Source: Atherinomorus stipes
Taxonomy: Eukaryota; Chordata; Actinopteri; Atheriniformes; Atherinidae
Length of the DNA stretch: 64,000 nt
Assembly: GCA_023101725.1 (NCBI GenBank)
Contig: JALJCO010013425.1
Location: 1-64,000 of the forward strand
Direction of reading: 5' to 3'
Shown here: one piece after another, positions 54,901 through 62,362 of the stretch
Position numbering within the stretch: the stretch's first letter is position 1
How the letters are laid out: the number at the start of each line of letters is the position of its first letter
The notes under the pieces: model-generated
The model's input: only the letters and a program-made list of their open reading frames with translations
What the model was told of the DNA's origin: nothing
The model's database searches: none
Program-made: the position numbers and the translations under genes

Positions 54901-57900
54901 AGCACTAATGCAATAGCATGAACAGAAATATAGTTGGTAAACGACTGAAATGGTCTTCAAAGTGTTTGACAATTGATGGATGAATTCTTGTATGGTCACA
55001 GAAAACCACCGTGCAGGAGTCAGAAGAAACAGCATCACATTTGAGGTAGCTCCCACCACCATAACAAGCTAGCCTCTCTTTTTTGTCTCATCCTGTCCAG
55101 CAGCAGCTGACTGATGCTCTGACTGCTTTGAATGTAGGCTTATTCACCTTATTTTGCCCCGCCCACTTCTGAACGTCCTTGTCTTCCAGAATGTGTTGAC
55201 ATTTCGGGTCGGTAGCTGCCCATCATCAGTTACATTGAAAAACACGGTCACCCACGTAGCAATATGCAGCGACTTAGTTGTGAGGGAACTAAGCAAACTA
55301 TTTTGAAAATTTCAGATGGAGGTTAATAAAGTTCACCGAGTGGGTGGATGGATGCGGATTTGGAATATTAAGCATAAAATAGCGTGATACTCTGCTGGAA
55401 ACTCGATTAGCATGTGGTGCGCTCTGTAGTGAACATCACACACAAATCAGAAGAGAGATAAGATGTGCAATCTGTCTTTTATTACTGTCAAGTGTGTGGG
55501 GTTAAACCTGTTAGAAGAGGTTAGAAGAGTCCAGTAACGTGCGGCAGTATCAAAGACGTCACCTCCTGTAGTTTATGCTTCGTATTGTAGCATAATAATA
55601 ATATGCGTTCTGAAATATTTAACGACGTTAATGAATTGATGCGTTAACGTACTGTTAACGCGTTAATATACCCACCCCTATTTATAACCTTTGTTTTTCC
55701 TCTCAAATGTGCCACTGTACCTTCCACTGCAGTGTCTGCTTTTCTGCCTGCTCAGTTTTTCTTGAATAGTTTATTGATATAAACAAACACATACTGCCAG
55801 TCAAAGGTTTGGACACGTTTTTCCATTTGATTTAATGAGAAAGTGACCAAACTTTTGACTGGTTCTGAAAATACGCTGCAATTTTCGCATGATCTCGATT
55901 TTATCACGATTTTTTTTTCCACGTAGATCATTCAGACTGTTTTGCAAGTTATTTACAGTAACACAAACCAATTTGCATATTCAAAATCACGCCCCTGAAA
56001 AGGACAAAAGATCCCTTAAGTATAAGGTGCTGTTCAAGCTCTTTTTTTATTTATCTGAGCAAAAGTGTTTCATAGGAAAGCAGCATTAGTTTAAAAAAAA
56101 AAAAAGTAATATCAAATACAAATGTCACTTCTTGTGAAACAATGCACTTCAGCCGCCATGTAAACTTGACAACTTTTCCACAACTTTTAATGAAAATTAT
56201 GTGAACTTTGACCTTGTTTGCCTCTGACCTTTCAGAGCTCAGCCAATGTCAGAAGCTACATACAGAGGAGGAAGAGAAACTACAAACCACCAAAAATACA
56301 CACCATGATCTCTATAGCAAGAGTAATGTGTGATGAAATGTTAGCAGTCAGATCGGAGTAGCAGATTTGTGAATGGGCAGAGTTTACGAACAACCGTTAA
56401 GCTAAATACAATGCTAACACTAGCTTAGCTGTTTGTGTATGTTTTAATCAGACGCTCTGAGCTCTGTCGCGTCTGTTCAGCACCTCCAAGTCCACTTGAC
56501 GGTGGGTGAAGCACAAATTTCTAATCTGAAGCGGAGGTACATGTCTCTCCAGCGCTTGAGTTGCCTTGTCGTGTGTGGGCGGATGTGTGGCTGCCGTCTC
56601 CTCGCCTTCTGACGGTCTGAAATGGTAAAAACGCTGCTCGTACTTCCATCAGACGTACAAACTTTATCCTTGCAAACTTTGAAAACCCAAACCATTTCCA
56701 TATGAATAAAGTTGAATGTTTTTTCGGAATCAACTCCTCACTTTCGTACTCTCGTTAGCAGCCATGCTTGCTCTCGCTCATGTGTTTGGGAAAGAGGGAG
56801 GAGCTAAACAAAGCGGCACCATGCTGACACACTACAGCTCACTCTGATTGGTTCATCGGAGTCTGTCATGTCAACATAAGGCGGACAAGCACGTGATGCG
56901 ATTTGGCAGAGGTAGAGAAAAAAAACGTGGTGTAAACAGGCACTGTATTCAGACGGTTCATACGATCTTTGTGTTTTGGCAGATTATCAGCACATTCAAA
57001 ACCTTCACGATCTTATATCGTCATATTGCACAGCCCTACTCAGTTGCTGCCATTTGATTGGCTGATTTGATGCTTGTATTAACCAGCAGTTGAACAGATG
57101 GACCTGATAAAGTGGCCAGAAAGAGTATATGTCTGTGTAAAAATGAAAGAAAAAAAAAAAAGTGAAAAAAAAGAGCTGCAGGTTTGAGCGACAGAAATGA
57201 TCTGAAAACATCAGAGATCCAAAACAACCAATTCACTGTAATCACCGACACACTCCAAAGTCAGCAGCCCTTTTATTCTGTTTCTTCTGACAACACAAGT
57301 GCATTTTGCTGTTTTTTTAATGCTCTCCATGTGGCTGAACAAATGTTGACATGTTAAATAAACAATGTTAACACTTAACAGTGAATCCATTTGGCTCTGA
57401 AACCTTGCATTGTCCAAGCCTGGAAGAGCAGCTGCAGCTGATGTCTGTAGTCACGTTTTTTTCTCCAGACATGCTTTGAAGCTTAATGTTAAATATCGTC
57501 ATCTAATTTTCCTAATCTACAGAAATGGGTGCATTAAAAAGCAAAAGTACAGATGATAATCAGCTTTGTTTTCCATTAAAGTCTGTAGGATGTTCTCTGT
57601 TGTGTTTATAGGTGCAGTTTATCTTTTCCTTCTTCTTTCCACTCTCTCCAACACTTTGGTTTACTCATCATCCTTTTTTCCCCATATTTTCATGTCCAGC
57701 TACGTAATAAAAGATGAAGTCATAAATAAGCATTCAAAAGAATAAAATTAACTAATTAAATTTAGATTATCAAGAGGAGCCTGAAATTCATAAAGCTCCC
57801 CTCGGCAAATCAAATTTGTTGGGCACAACAAAACAGCCAGATCACCATTCTGCTGCCACCATGCTGTACAGGACAAGTTTAATTAAATAAATAAATAAAA

Positions 57901-58591
57901 AGTACAGTTCCGAATCACAACACAAGCCAGAGTGAACAACACTCCACTGTGGAGTCACAAAACATGTAAATGAACATTTTTATTCTGAGTTTGAAAAAGC
58001 TCAGTCGGTCTCACCTCAAGCCTGAATAAATGAATAAAGCTCTTCCATTTTCAAGTGTTTCATGTCAGCACAAGCATATCTCTGGCTACAACCGTCACCT
58101 AGTTTTAATCCCACACTTTGAGCTGCGCCGATCAAAGCGCCTGCAGACCTTTTAGAAGCTGAACACCTGCGCCGCCAACACACTAGTCTCTGTTGTTTCA
58201 CCTCTTTGTTATATTCACTGCTGTTTTCAGTCTAAATGAGGCCTCAAACTCAGCATATTCTCTCTTTTTTAGTTTAAGCACAATTTGAATGAATCACAAG
58301 TCACATTGATGAGCTAGGATCATCTTCTAGTGAGCAGTAAAATTCCCACCTGGTCCTGTAAAGACATGACGGGGTTGTTTTTGGTGGTGTTGATGTGCAG
58401 GACGTGGAAGCGGTTCTTCCCACAGAGGTCGTAGGCGATGTTGGTGAAGGATGTGCTGGCCGTCTTTGGCACCCTGTTGTAGATGATGACCATGTCGTTG
58501 TTTTCAGCCACTGGTGACGGCTCCCGCCATCCGCCATCTTCACTGTGACGAAGCTCTACTTCAGCCACCTCGTGTCTGGCGATGGTGCGCT
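39743..58591 (-). CDS. hs2st1: heparan sulfate 2-O-sulfotransferase 1, exons 2-7 (exon 1 outside the window)
   Basis: Golgi type II membrane enzyme that transfers sulfate from PAPS to the 2-O position of iduronic (or glucuronic) acid in heparan sulfate. Coding parts on the minus strand: 58350-58591, 51683-51768, 48808-48946, 48624-48721, 43815-43972, 39743-39969. All joints follow GT-AG and keep the frame, giving 316 residues; with about 41 from exon 1 this matches the family's roughly 356. Seen: RVPKTAST (5'-phosphosulfate loop), YHGHV (the two histidines at the active centre), [12 protein letters not shown] (3'-phosphate binding), YRPGLRRR, cysteines in two pairs, sequons NTT and NVT. The sequence differs from mammalian protein mainly in the stem before DMVIIYNR. 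Teleosts may have two paralogues, and I cannot tell which this is. Confidence 0.97.
40634..41397. repeat. 21-bp minisatellite, interrupted
   Basis: Unit ATTCCTAGGATTACTTTACTC with variants (TTTCTAGGACTACTTTTCTC) repeats about 17 times from 40634 to 40996 and about three times at 41329-41397. The interruption is an L1-like tail. The 21-bp length equals seven codons, so the minus strand gives a chance frame of VILGMSK-like repeats, not a gene. It lies in intron 6. Confidence 0.9.
40997..41328 (-). mobile_element. L1-like retrotransposon 3' end inserted in the minisatellite
   Basis: Minus strand: [16 protein letters not shown], then [27 protein letters not shown], a typical end of an L1-type ORF2, followed by an A-rich tail (T-run on the plus strand at 40997-41010). 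The flanking TCATTCCTAGGATT appears on both sides, but since it is the minisatellite unit it does not prove a target duplication. Confidence 0.75.
41398..41964. other. intron 6, no gene seen
   Basis: A 66-codon frame (41666-41866) has [11 protein letters not shown], which looks slightly like the start of a THAP domain, but no second half (C-x2-H with the AVPTIF-like end) was found nearby. Confidence 0.35.
41965..43190. mobile_element. large fold-back element in intron 6
   Basis: Arms 41965-42285 and 43190-42865 are reverse complements with small differences: AATGAGCGCACGTCTGATCA, GTCTGACCAAACAA, CATCCAGCTG, GAGGCTGGTC and AACTTTCATTAG recur inverted. The 580-bp centre has a short palindrome AACTTGTCAATAAAGTC plus complement at 42456-42482. 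No transposase is visible. Confidence 0.8.
43191..43814. other. intron 6, start; no feature
   Basis: Ordinary intronic sequence between the fold-back element and exon 6. Nothing further recognised. Confidence 0.4.
43815..43972 (-). CDS. hs2st1: hs2st1 exon 6
   Basis: Acceptor TTGCAG at 43973-43978 and donor GTAGAG below 43815. The first G finishes tryptophan of exon 5. Encodes [40 protein letters not shown] and [12 protein letters not shown] plus the first base of a glycine codon: the helical part after the disulfide region, close to the mammalian sequence. Confidence 0.97.
44049..44710. mobile_element. hAT-like MITE remnant and third copy of the 2100-2440 repeat
   Basis: TAGGGCTGGATGACCTATCG at 44050 and AGCTGGGCAATAATTCGAT near 44637 look like hAT-type ends. 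Between them, 44265-44450 matches the tandem repeat of 2100-2440 (AATAACTTTGTTTCTG, TAAGGAGGATAGAG). A poly-C tract is at 44241-44255. Confidence 0.5.
44713..45570. mobile_element. hAT-type element (TAGGGATGCACG ends), copy 1, with a nested MITE
   Basis: Ends TAGGGATGCACGAT and its complement ATCGTGCATCCCTA. GAAAAAAG (44705-44712) and GAAAAAAA (45571-45578) form an 8-bp target duplication with one change. The interior has GGCCGATATCCGATATGC and, at the other side, GATATAGGCCGATTCCGATA. It is non-autonomous. The core carries another palindromic MITE. Confidence 0.85.
44858..45369. mobile_element. nested palindromic MITE (TAGGGGTGGGAAA ends), copy 1
   Basis: Begins TAGGGGTGGGAAACAATATT and ends AATATTTTTTCCACCCCT. 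Contains CTTAGTAAAATAGATCGATA and ATATGATATCAGCATATGAA in two copies, and a perfect 19-bp hairpin at 44988-45029. Related copies are at 49898-50241 and 52789-53027. Confidence 0.75.
45571..46739. other. intron 5; no feature recognised
   Basis: 45590-45740 is moderately GC-rich but without a gene. The remainder is AT-rich. Confidence 0.4.
46740..47045 (+). pseudogene. LINE ORF2 C-terminal remnant
   Basis: Plus strand: [20 protein letters not shown], stop, [14 protein letters not shown], stop, then a decayed tail. It is the counterpart of the minus-strand remnant at 15810-16160. Several stops. Confidence 0.75.
47100..47210. mobile_element. hAT-like end fragment
   Basis: TAGGGATGCATGATAATTAT at 47093, followed by ATCGGGCCGATAACAAG, is the left end of the TAGGGATGCAC family. 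The right end was not found. Confidence 0.5.
47315..47438. repeat. long imperfect hairpin in intron 5
   Basis: 47354-47371 (ATCCAGGTGTGTCTGACC) pairs perfectly with 47381-47398 over a 9-nt loop. Pairing continues outward with a few mismatches through GGATGAACT (47340-47348) and TTTCCTGTCTTTC (47321-47333), about 57 bp per arm. Confidence 0.9.
47930..48265. repeat. purine-rich (G+A) tract
   Basis: Almost only G and A on the plus strand for about 330 bp, with G-runs (48066-48072, 48128-48134) and A-runs. The corresponding pyrimidine strand gives meaningless F/S/L-rich frames. It lies 360 bp upstream, in genome order, of exon 5. Confidence 0.85.
48624..48721 (-). CDS. hs2st1: hs2st1 exon 5
   Basis: Acceptor TTTCAG at 48722-48727 and donor GTGAGC. 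Encodes [20 protein letters not shown] and [12 protein letters not shown] plus TG of a split tryptophan codon. The four cysteines sit as in mammals, where they form two disulfides. Separated from exon 4 by an intron of only 86 bp (48722-48807). Confidence 0.97.
48808..48946 (-). CDS. hs2st1: hs2st1 exon 4 (3'-phosphate binding)
   Basis: Acceptor TTTCAG at 48947-48952 and donor GTTTGC. After one base that finishes lysine it encodes [32 protein letters not shown] and [23 protein letters not shown] is the 3'-phosphoadenosine binding segment. The arginine cluster belongs to the substrate-contacting part. Confidence 0.97.
49003..49452. mobile_element. TA-flanked MITE, copy B, in intron 3 close to exon 4
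   Basis: Ends CAGTCGTC and, on the complement, CAGTCGTCCTCAAAATT, with TA at 49001-49002 and 49453-49454. Same family as 19809-20316. Its edge is 57 bp from the exon 4 acceptor boundary at 48946, in the zone where the branch point and pyrimidine tract lie. Confidence 0.85.
49597..50442. mobile_element. hAT-like element (GGGCTGGGC ends), with nested MITE copy 2
   Basis: Left TTGGGCTGGGCAATATGGAC, right ATCACACAGCCCTA. The body (GGACCAAATATCA, TTAGATGACGATATAC, CGATATAACGATATTTG) matches the compact element at 50862-51244. The 8-bp flanks are not clearly alike. A nested palindromic MITE is at 49898-50241. Confidence 0.7.
49898..50241. mobile_element. nested palindromic MITE, copy 2
   Basis: TAGGAGTGGGAAAAAATATT at the left, a decayed right end. 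Holds CGGTATCGATCTATTTTAC and its inverted partner, plus TCTCACGAGA (50003) and TCTCATGAGA (50034): decayed relatives of TCTCGCGAGA. Confidence 0.7.
50465..50489. repeat. poly-C tract
   Basis: More than 20 C with a final G; sequencing length may be uncertain. Confidence 0.9.
50490..51385 (+). mobile_element. LINE-type tail repeat, interrupted by a hAT MITE
   Basis: TCCTTCCTGGTTCTGATGG, TTCCTCTCCACTGTCTCC, CTCAGGATGGAGGA and, after the insert, TTGGATTGAATTGGACCATG, CACCTTGAGATGATTGTGG and ATAAAGCTGAAT match the repeat at 22262-23765. Confidence 0.65.
50862..51244. mobile_element. 383-bp hAT MITE with 8-bp target duplication
   Basis: Starts TAGGGCTGGGCGATAT, complement of the right end starts TAGAGCTGGATAC. 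GTGGATCA at 50854-50861 and at 51245-51252 is a perfect 8-bp duplication, as made by hAT transposases. The interior shares GGACCAAATATCA and ATGATATACGA with the element at 49597-50442. Confidence 0.9.
51683..51768 (-). CDS. hs2st1: hs2st1 exon 3 (catalytic histidines)
   Basis: Acceptor CTGCAG at 51769-51774 and donor GTAAGG. Encodes [28 protein letters not shown] and two bases of lysine. HGH holds the two histidines that in the family are at the active centre. NVT is the second N-glycosylation sequon. Confidence 0.97.
51769..52486. other. intron 2, no feature recognised
   Basis: Moderately balanced sequence without reading frames of interest or recognised repeats. Confidence 0.4.
52487..53293. 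mobile_element. hAT-type element (TAGGGATGCAC ends), copy 2, with nested MITE
   Basis: Ends TAGGGATGCACAATATTG and, on the right, TATATTGTGCATCCCTC. ATTTATAT at 52479-52486 and 53294-53301 is a perfect 8-bp target duplication. The body matches copy 1 at 44713-45570 on both sides of the nested MITE. Confidence 0.9.
52789..53027. mobile_element. nested palindromic MITE, copy 3, with an intact TCTCGCGAGA
   Basis: TCGGGGTGGGGGAAAAAAA to TATTTTTTCCCAGCCCTA. TCTCGCGAGA at 52912-52921 and TCTCGCAAGA at 52881-52890. Inverted segments ATATGCTGATATCATATTG and its partner lie on both sides. Confidence 0.7.
53549..53845 (-). mobile_element. Tc1-type element (GGCCACTT family), internally deleted
   Basis: Minus strand: 53735-53845 is the complement of the 5' part (CATGGTTGTTGGTCTTGAG, GGGATTTTCACACACAA), joined directly to the 3' part (CAGCATCACACAGTTGCTGC, ATCCAACAAGGTGT). 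The catalytic region between is missing. Confidence 0.7.
53850..54720. other. intron 2; old MITEs, no gene
   Basis: GGGGTGGAAAATTTCCGAT and TTCCGGTAAATTTCC near 53850-53880 and AAAGGTGCCATGACATC near 54075 look like left ends of known fish MITEs. A GA/G-rich tract is at 54655-54712. Confidence 0.4.
54721..55614. other. intron 2, no feature recognised
   Basis: No coding region or clear repeat seen. Confidence 0.35.
55615..55680. mobile_element. hAT-like MITE right end
   Basis: GTTAATGAATTGATGCG, TTAACGCGTTAATATACCC and CACCCCTA form the well-known end of a fish hAT MITE. The other end was not located. Confidence 0.5.
55791..55857. mobile_element. 67-bp Tc1-like MITE
   Basis: TGCCAGTCAAAGGTTTGGAC at the left and its near-complement GACCAAACTTTTGACTGG at the right, with almost no interior. 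Confidence 0.7.
55870..57037. mobile_element. hAT-like element remnant (right end ATTGCACAGCCCTA)
   Basis: The right end reads ATATCGTCATATTGCACAGC and CCTA, the mirror of the GGGCTGTGCAATATGAC type. The left side has GATCTCGATTTTATCACGAT near 55890. The 56210-56930 interior has a 74-codon minus frame (56477-56701) with no recognised family. Confidence 0.45.
57045..57140 (+). mobile_element. Tc1-type end fragment (GGCCACTT family)
   Basis: TTTGATTGGCTGATTTGATG, ATGGACCTGATAAAGTGGCC: the right end of the family found at 21945, 27790, 37748, 53549 and 62363. Confidence 0.65.
57590..57901 (+). mobile_element. LINE tail, second copy of the 6342-7081 family
   Basis: ATCAAGAGGAGCCTGAAATT, CATAAAGCTCCCCTCGGCAA, CCAGATCACCATTCTGCTG, ATGCTGTACAGGACAAGTTT, then (AAAT)n. 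The order of words is the same as in the minus-strand copy in the Tc1 element. Confidence 0.75.
57902..58349. other. intron 2 next to exon 2; no feature
   Basis: No recognised repeat or coding sequence. The donor site GTGGGA of exon 2 lies at 58344-58349. Confidence 0.4.
58350..58591 (-). CDS. hs2st1: hs2st1 exon 2 (stem and PAPS-binding loop)
   Basis: Acceptor GTTCAG at 58592-58597 and donor GTGGGA. The first two bases finish a glutamate split with exon 1. Encodes [20 protein letters not shown], a variable linker [11 protein letters not shown], then [40 protein letters not shown] and [17 protein letters not shown] is the 5'-phosphosulfate-binding loop, NTT the first N-glycosylation sequon. 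One residue longer than human in the linker. Confidence 0.97.
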
Positions 58592-60753
58592 CTGAACGAG
58601 ACAAAAATGAAAGGGGTGACGTTACTACACCACGTTTCTGGAGAGAATGAACCAAACTGGGGCGCTGAGGTCTGCTGATAATGACCAACATCTGCATCCT
58701 GAAGGTTTCTGATTAGACACACTGCTTAACTCATATTCATGATGGGTAAAATAACAGACTGTATAAATATAAAGATAAAGTGGACATGGCCACTGTGACA
58801 TAATCACTTTAACAAACTTGAAAGCTGACATCTAGGCATCAACATCTCAACTCTTTTGGAGGTTGGAAGTGACTAACTTTGGTCAAAAGCTGGATAGAGA
58901 CAAAAGTATTCATCTCTGCAGCCAAGTCTTTCCTTAGAGTTTTACCCACTCATTTTCAAAAGACCCCCATCACACTGGGTAGGAGGAGTAAACTTGGATT
59001 GACTTCAGGAAATAAATATGAGGGGATGAGTGGACCTGATGGCTAGCATGACAGCAGAGATGAGATCAAATGTTTACAATATTCTGCTTTAGAAGTTGTG
59101 AAGTTTTTCAAGTTTGTTTTAAATGGAGAGAAAACACACAACTTTCTTTAGCCCTTCTGTGAATGTGCATTAGCCTGCTTGCTTGCCAGAATAACTCTAC
59201 ATAAACAGACATGGAGTCACTGGAGCTAGGTTAGCACAACTTTACAGTAGTAATGCCGCCAAAATGTAACGCCCATCACTATCATGGTATATGGCAAGAA
59301 GAGTTAAACTGGAACTGGAGTCATGCCGAGTTATTGTTCATTTCACATTAATGTTATAAACTTGCCTGTCATTAGGGTTCTTGCAGTTTTTTAGCAAGTT
59401 AAATTTACAACCTTTTAAAGGCCTTTAAAGACCTTTATGAATTAAATTTATGACCAACATGATGCATTACCAGAAACAAAGGATGCCAAAAGTTCAAAAC
59501 CTTTATATTAATTTAGTCAAATTTACTTGCACTAGTGGCGACGAAACAGTGAAGAAGGAGAGATGAAACACTGATGAAGCCGAGACGAAGCAAAGGCGAA
59601 GCAGAGAAGCTAGAACTCAATGTTGCCTTTCAAAAGCAGCTGAAAACAAATGTACGTGTTAAATGTTTAACCTGTTTGCATTCAGCCACAATGCAGAGAG
59701 ATGCGGAGGGAGGAAAAATCCTTTTCCAGGTCAATGCTAGCTTTTCCAGGACATTTTACTCTTTTTCTCAAATTCCATGTGTTTTACATGACTGGAAAAA
59801 TGTTCAATCATTTTCCAGGTTTTCCAGGATGCGTGGGAACCCTGTTGTAACTATCCGAGCTGCTTGGAAAGACCGGAAGAATAAATTTCTGATTGCAGCG
59901 TTTTATTCAGGGTGATCTATGTGACTAATGCTTTTCGGGAGTGAATAAAAGGTACGAAATTAAGACATGTCAAAATCAAAAAACCTTTGATGAAAATCTG
60001 CCTGTTTTTAGGCCTTAAATTTAAAAGTCCAGAATTTTAGACCCTGCAAGAACCATGTGTCACATCCCGCTCAGCCCCCTTGTGTTCCCTGGCTGTGGTT
60101 TTCTGCTGTAGTTAGTGAGAAGACGGCAGTAAGGACTGAGGATTGAATGGAGTCAGAGCTCCATCTAGTGGACATTTAGAGCAATGATATCATTCTAATT
60201 GACCCCAACACTTAACAGCATTTACTTTTTAATCAGAAATTAAGAATATATCGGTGCATTGTCGGCAAAACTATGGCCGGTTATGATTATTTTGAAAATG
60301 GCTGTAATCAGCTGATTTAACCGGTCGGCCAACAAATGGGTCGGGCTTTATCCTTTACTTAGGAATAGTCCTTGACGACTCAAATTTGCTTTACACAAAG
60401 CCACTTCTAAAAACACAGCTGGACTATGCTATGAGCAGCAGCTCCAGCAGCTGTGACCTTCATCTTTCAGTTGAACACTCAAGAGTTGTGAGCACAGGAG
60501 TCTTCCTTCCCCCATAAATGAGAAATAAGGCCAGTGAGGCTTTGTAGCAGATCTTAATCAAGGAAAAACAAAACATTTCCTCACAGCAGAACATCAAATC
60601 ATGTAATTAAAATTTTGATAGCAACATTGACAAGAGGCTTAATTAAAAGGCTTTTCTCCTTCCTCTTGTTGACTCAAGCCAATTATAACAGTGGCCTCGT
60701 GAGTATCTAGACTGGCTGCAGCTTCATGTGGCCCACTCAGACCGTCGGTTTCA
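58592..60753. other. intron 1, no exon found
   Basis: I looked for the first exon (a start codon, hydrophobic anchor, LENQIQKLEESR-like stem) on the minus strand here and up to the window end and saw none. A 113-codon plus frame at 59574-59915 has no family resemblance. The segment near 59370-60050 repeats TTTTCCAGG and looks like an old MITE (ends GGGTTCTTGCAG and CCCTGCAAGAACC). Confidence 0.45.
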
Positions 60754-60756
60754 GTG

Positions 60757-61142
60757 GGAGTAGGGATGTAACGATTACCGGTAAAATGGTTAACCGTGAT
60801 AAAATTAACAACAATTAGCAATACCATTGCAAATTTTAATTATCGTTAAAACCGTGATTGATTACTGCACTTTGAAAAACTCCCAGTGATGCTGCTCATT
60901 GGCTGGAAAAACAGTAGCAGTCGCAGTTTGCAATGTTTCATTTATGAAAACATGGCGGAAGGCAATGAAGGCCCCCACATGGACAGTTCTCTCGAGATTT
61001 TTCCCCATTTAAAAAGGATAAAGTAGACATTTAGATCCATTTCAGATATCATTAAAGATGCTGGGGGCTGTTTCTATAACACCACAATAAAAATGATAAC
61101 CGTAATCATTTTGGTCACAATAGCTGTGATATAAAATTTTCA
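60757..61142. mobile_element. hAT-like MITE fragment
   Basis: TAGGGATGTAACGATTACCG at 60763 and GATAACCGTAATCATTTTGG near 61096 are the two ends in shape, though the right end lacks its terminal CATCCCTA. Confidence 0.55.
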
Positions 61143-61143
61143 T

Positions 61144-62246
61144 ATGGATCACCGCGAACATCCGGGAATTTTCGCCAAATTCGTCACATCCGGTTAGGTT
61201 ACAGGTGAAAACATCGCTTCGTTGCATGGGGGAGCCACTGAATTAACTGCTTCATTACTCTTCAATCTTCGTTTATTCTACTTTGGAAATACCAAGAAGT
61301 CCCACTGTGTATGGCTGCCATAAACATATCTATCACACGGACAAGAGAATATGTTTTTCCATTTCCCAAAACAACAGCAAAAGTCCCGAACAACATGCTA
61401 AGTGGCTAGCTGCTATCAAGCCCATAAATGCTGACAGTTCACGCTGGAAACCATGGAAACATCTAACAATATGTTCCGATCACTTTGTGACTGATAAAAA
61501 AAAGCATATAATGTGGTCTCACTTTTTAAACCCTGTAGTTGTTTTTGTACAGGTGATAGAAAACAGCATTAAATCAGTGGATGTACAGAATCACAGCGCC
61601 GCCCGCTGTTCCCGTCTCCTCAGGACTGTTAAAGATCACGTTCATCCAGATTACTGCCATCAATGTTCCCACATAAGAATAAAAGCATAAAAAGCGGCAG
61701 AAAGGCATTTGCAGCATTATAAACATGCACAGTCATAACCAGTTACATACAGATAAGACTGCCGGTAATTTATAGCTTTATCAATGAGAGTAAACTCCTG
61801 AGAAGTACATCAAAGAAATACCACCATTTCTTAAAAATCCGGGGGAAAATTTATATTCTATAAAAAAATAAATGGCTTGAACACGGGGCTTACCTGATGA
61901 AACCAAATACATCATGAGATCGGGAAACTGATCATCAGGCTGTTATGTACAGGTAGGTTCGTCTAACCAGGCTGTAGCAGCAGAAGATGCATCACTTAGT
62001 CCAACAGATACTAGTTTAGCTTCGTATCTTCTTCTAGCGTCAGCAGTGACTTTCAGTATAACTGGACGTCATTTCTATAATATTTCAAAGACAGACCGGC
62101 GGAGAAAAAAAATTAAAAAGAGTGCAAAAGCAGTTTTGAGGCTCATAGTCCATCAGACGCCGTTCAAATACGAAGCATGTTTTCACCGGGACCAGCTTCG
62201 CGGTCACATGAATTCCGGGTTGTGACGTAGGCTCGCGGTGATCCAT
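61144..62246 (+). mobile_element. P-element-like unit with THAP-domain remnant
   Basis: Termini: ATGGATCACCGCGA at 61144-61157, its exact complement at 62233-62246, followed inward by ATCCGGGAATT / AATTCCGGG. The interior contains the THAP-like frame (61283-61690) and an A/T-rich rest. No RNase-H-like transposase part was seen, so it is a deletion derivative or a THAP-containing relict. Confidence 0.65.
61283..61690 (+). pseudogene. THAP-type zinc finger remnant
   Basis: Frame of 135 codons: YGCHKHIYHTDKRICFSISQ, then NNSKSPEQHAKWLAAIKPIN, SRWKPWKHLTICSDHFV. CSDHF matches the C-x2-H-F end of the C2CH finger and the W at AKWL the conserved tryptophan of THAP domains. A neighbouring frame reads YVFPFPK, like the usual FPK of the family, so there is probably a frameshift near 61365. 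The second zinc ligand and the following AVPTIF-like part are lost. THAP domains bind transposon ends in P-type transposases. Not expected to be functional. Confidence 0.65.
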
Positions 62247-62362
62247 AGGTACATCTCTGAGTGGGAGGTATGTTTTTTTTATATGAAAGCAGATGAATGG
62301 TTACTTTTTAATTTCCCTATATTCAAAGAAAAGAAGGAAAAAAAAAACAGCCATACCACACT

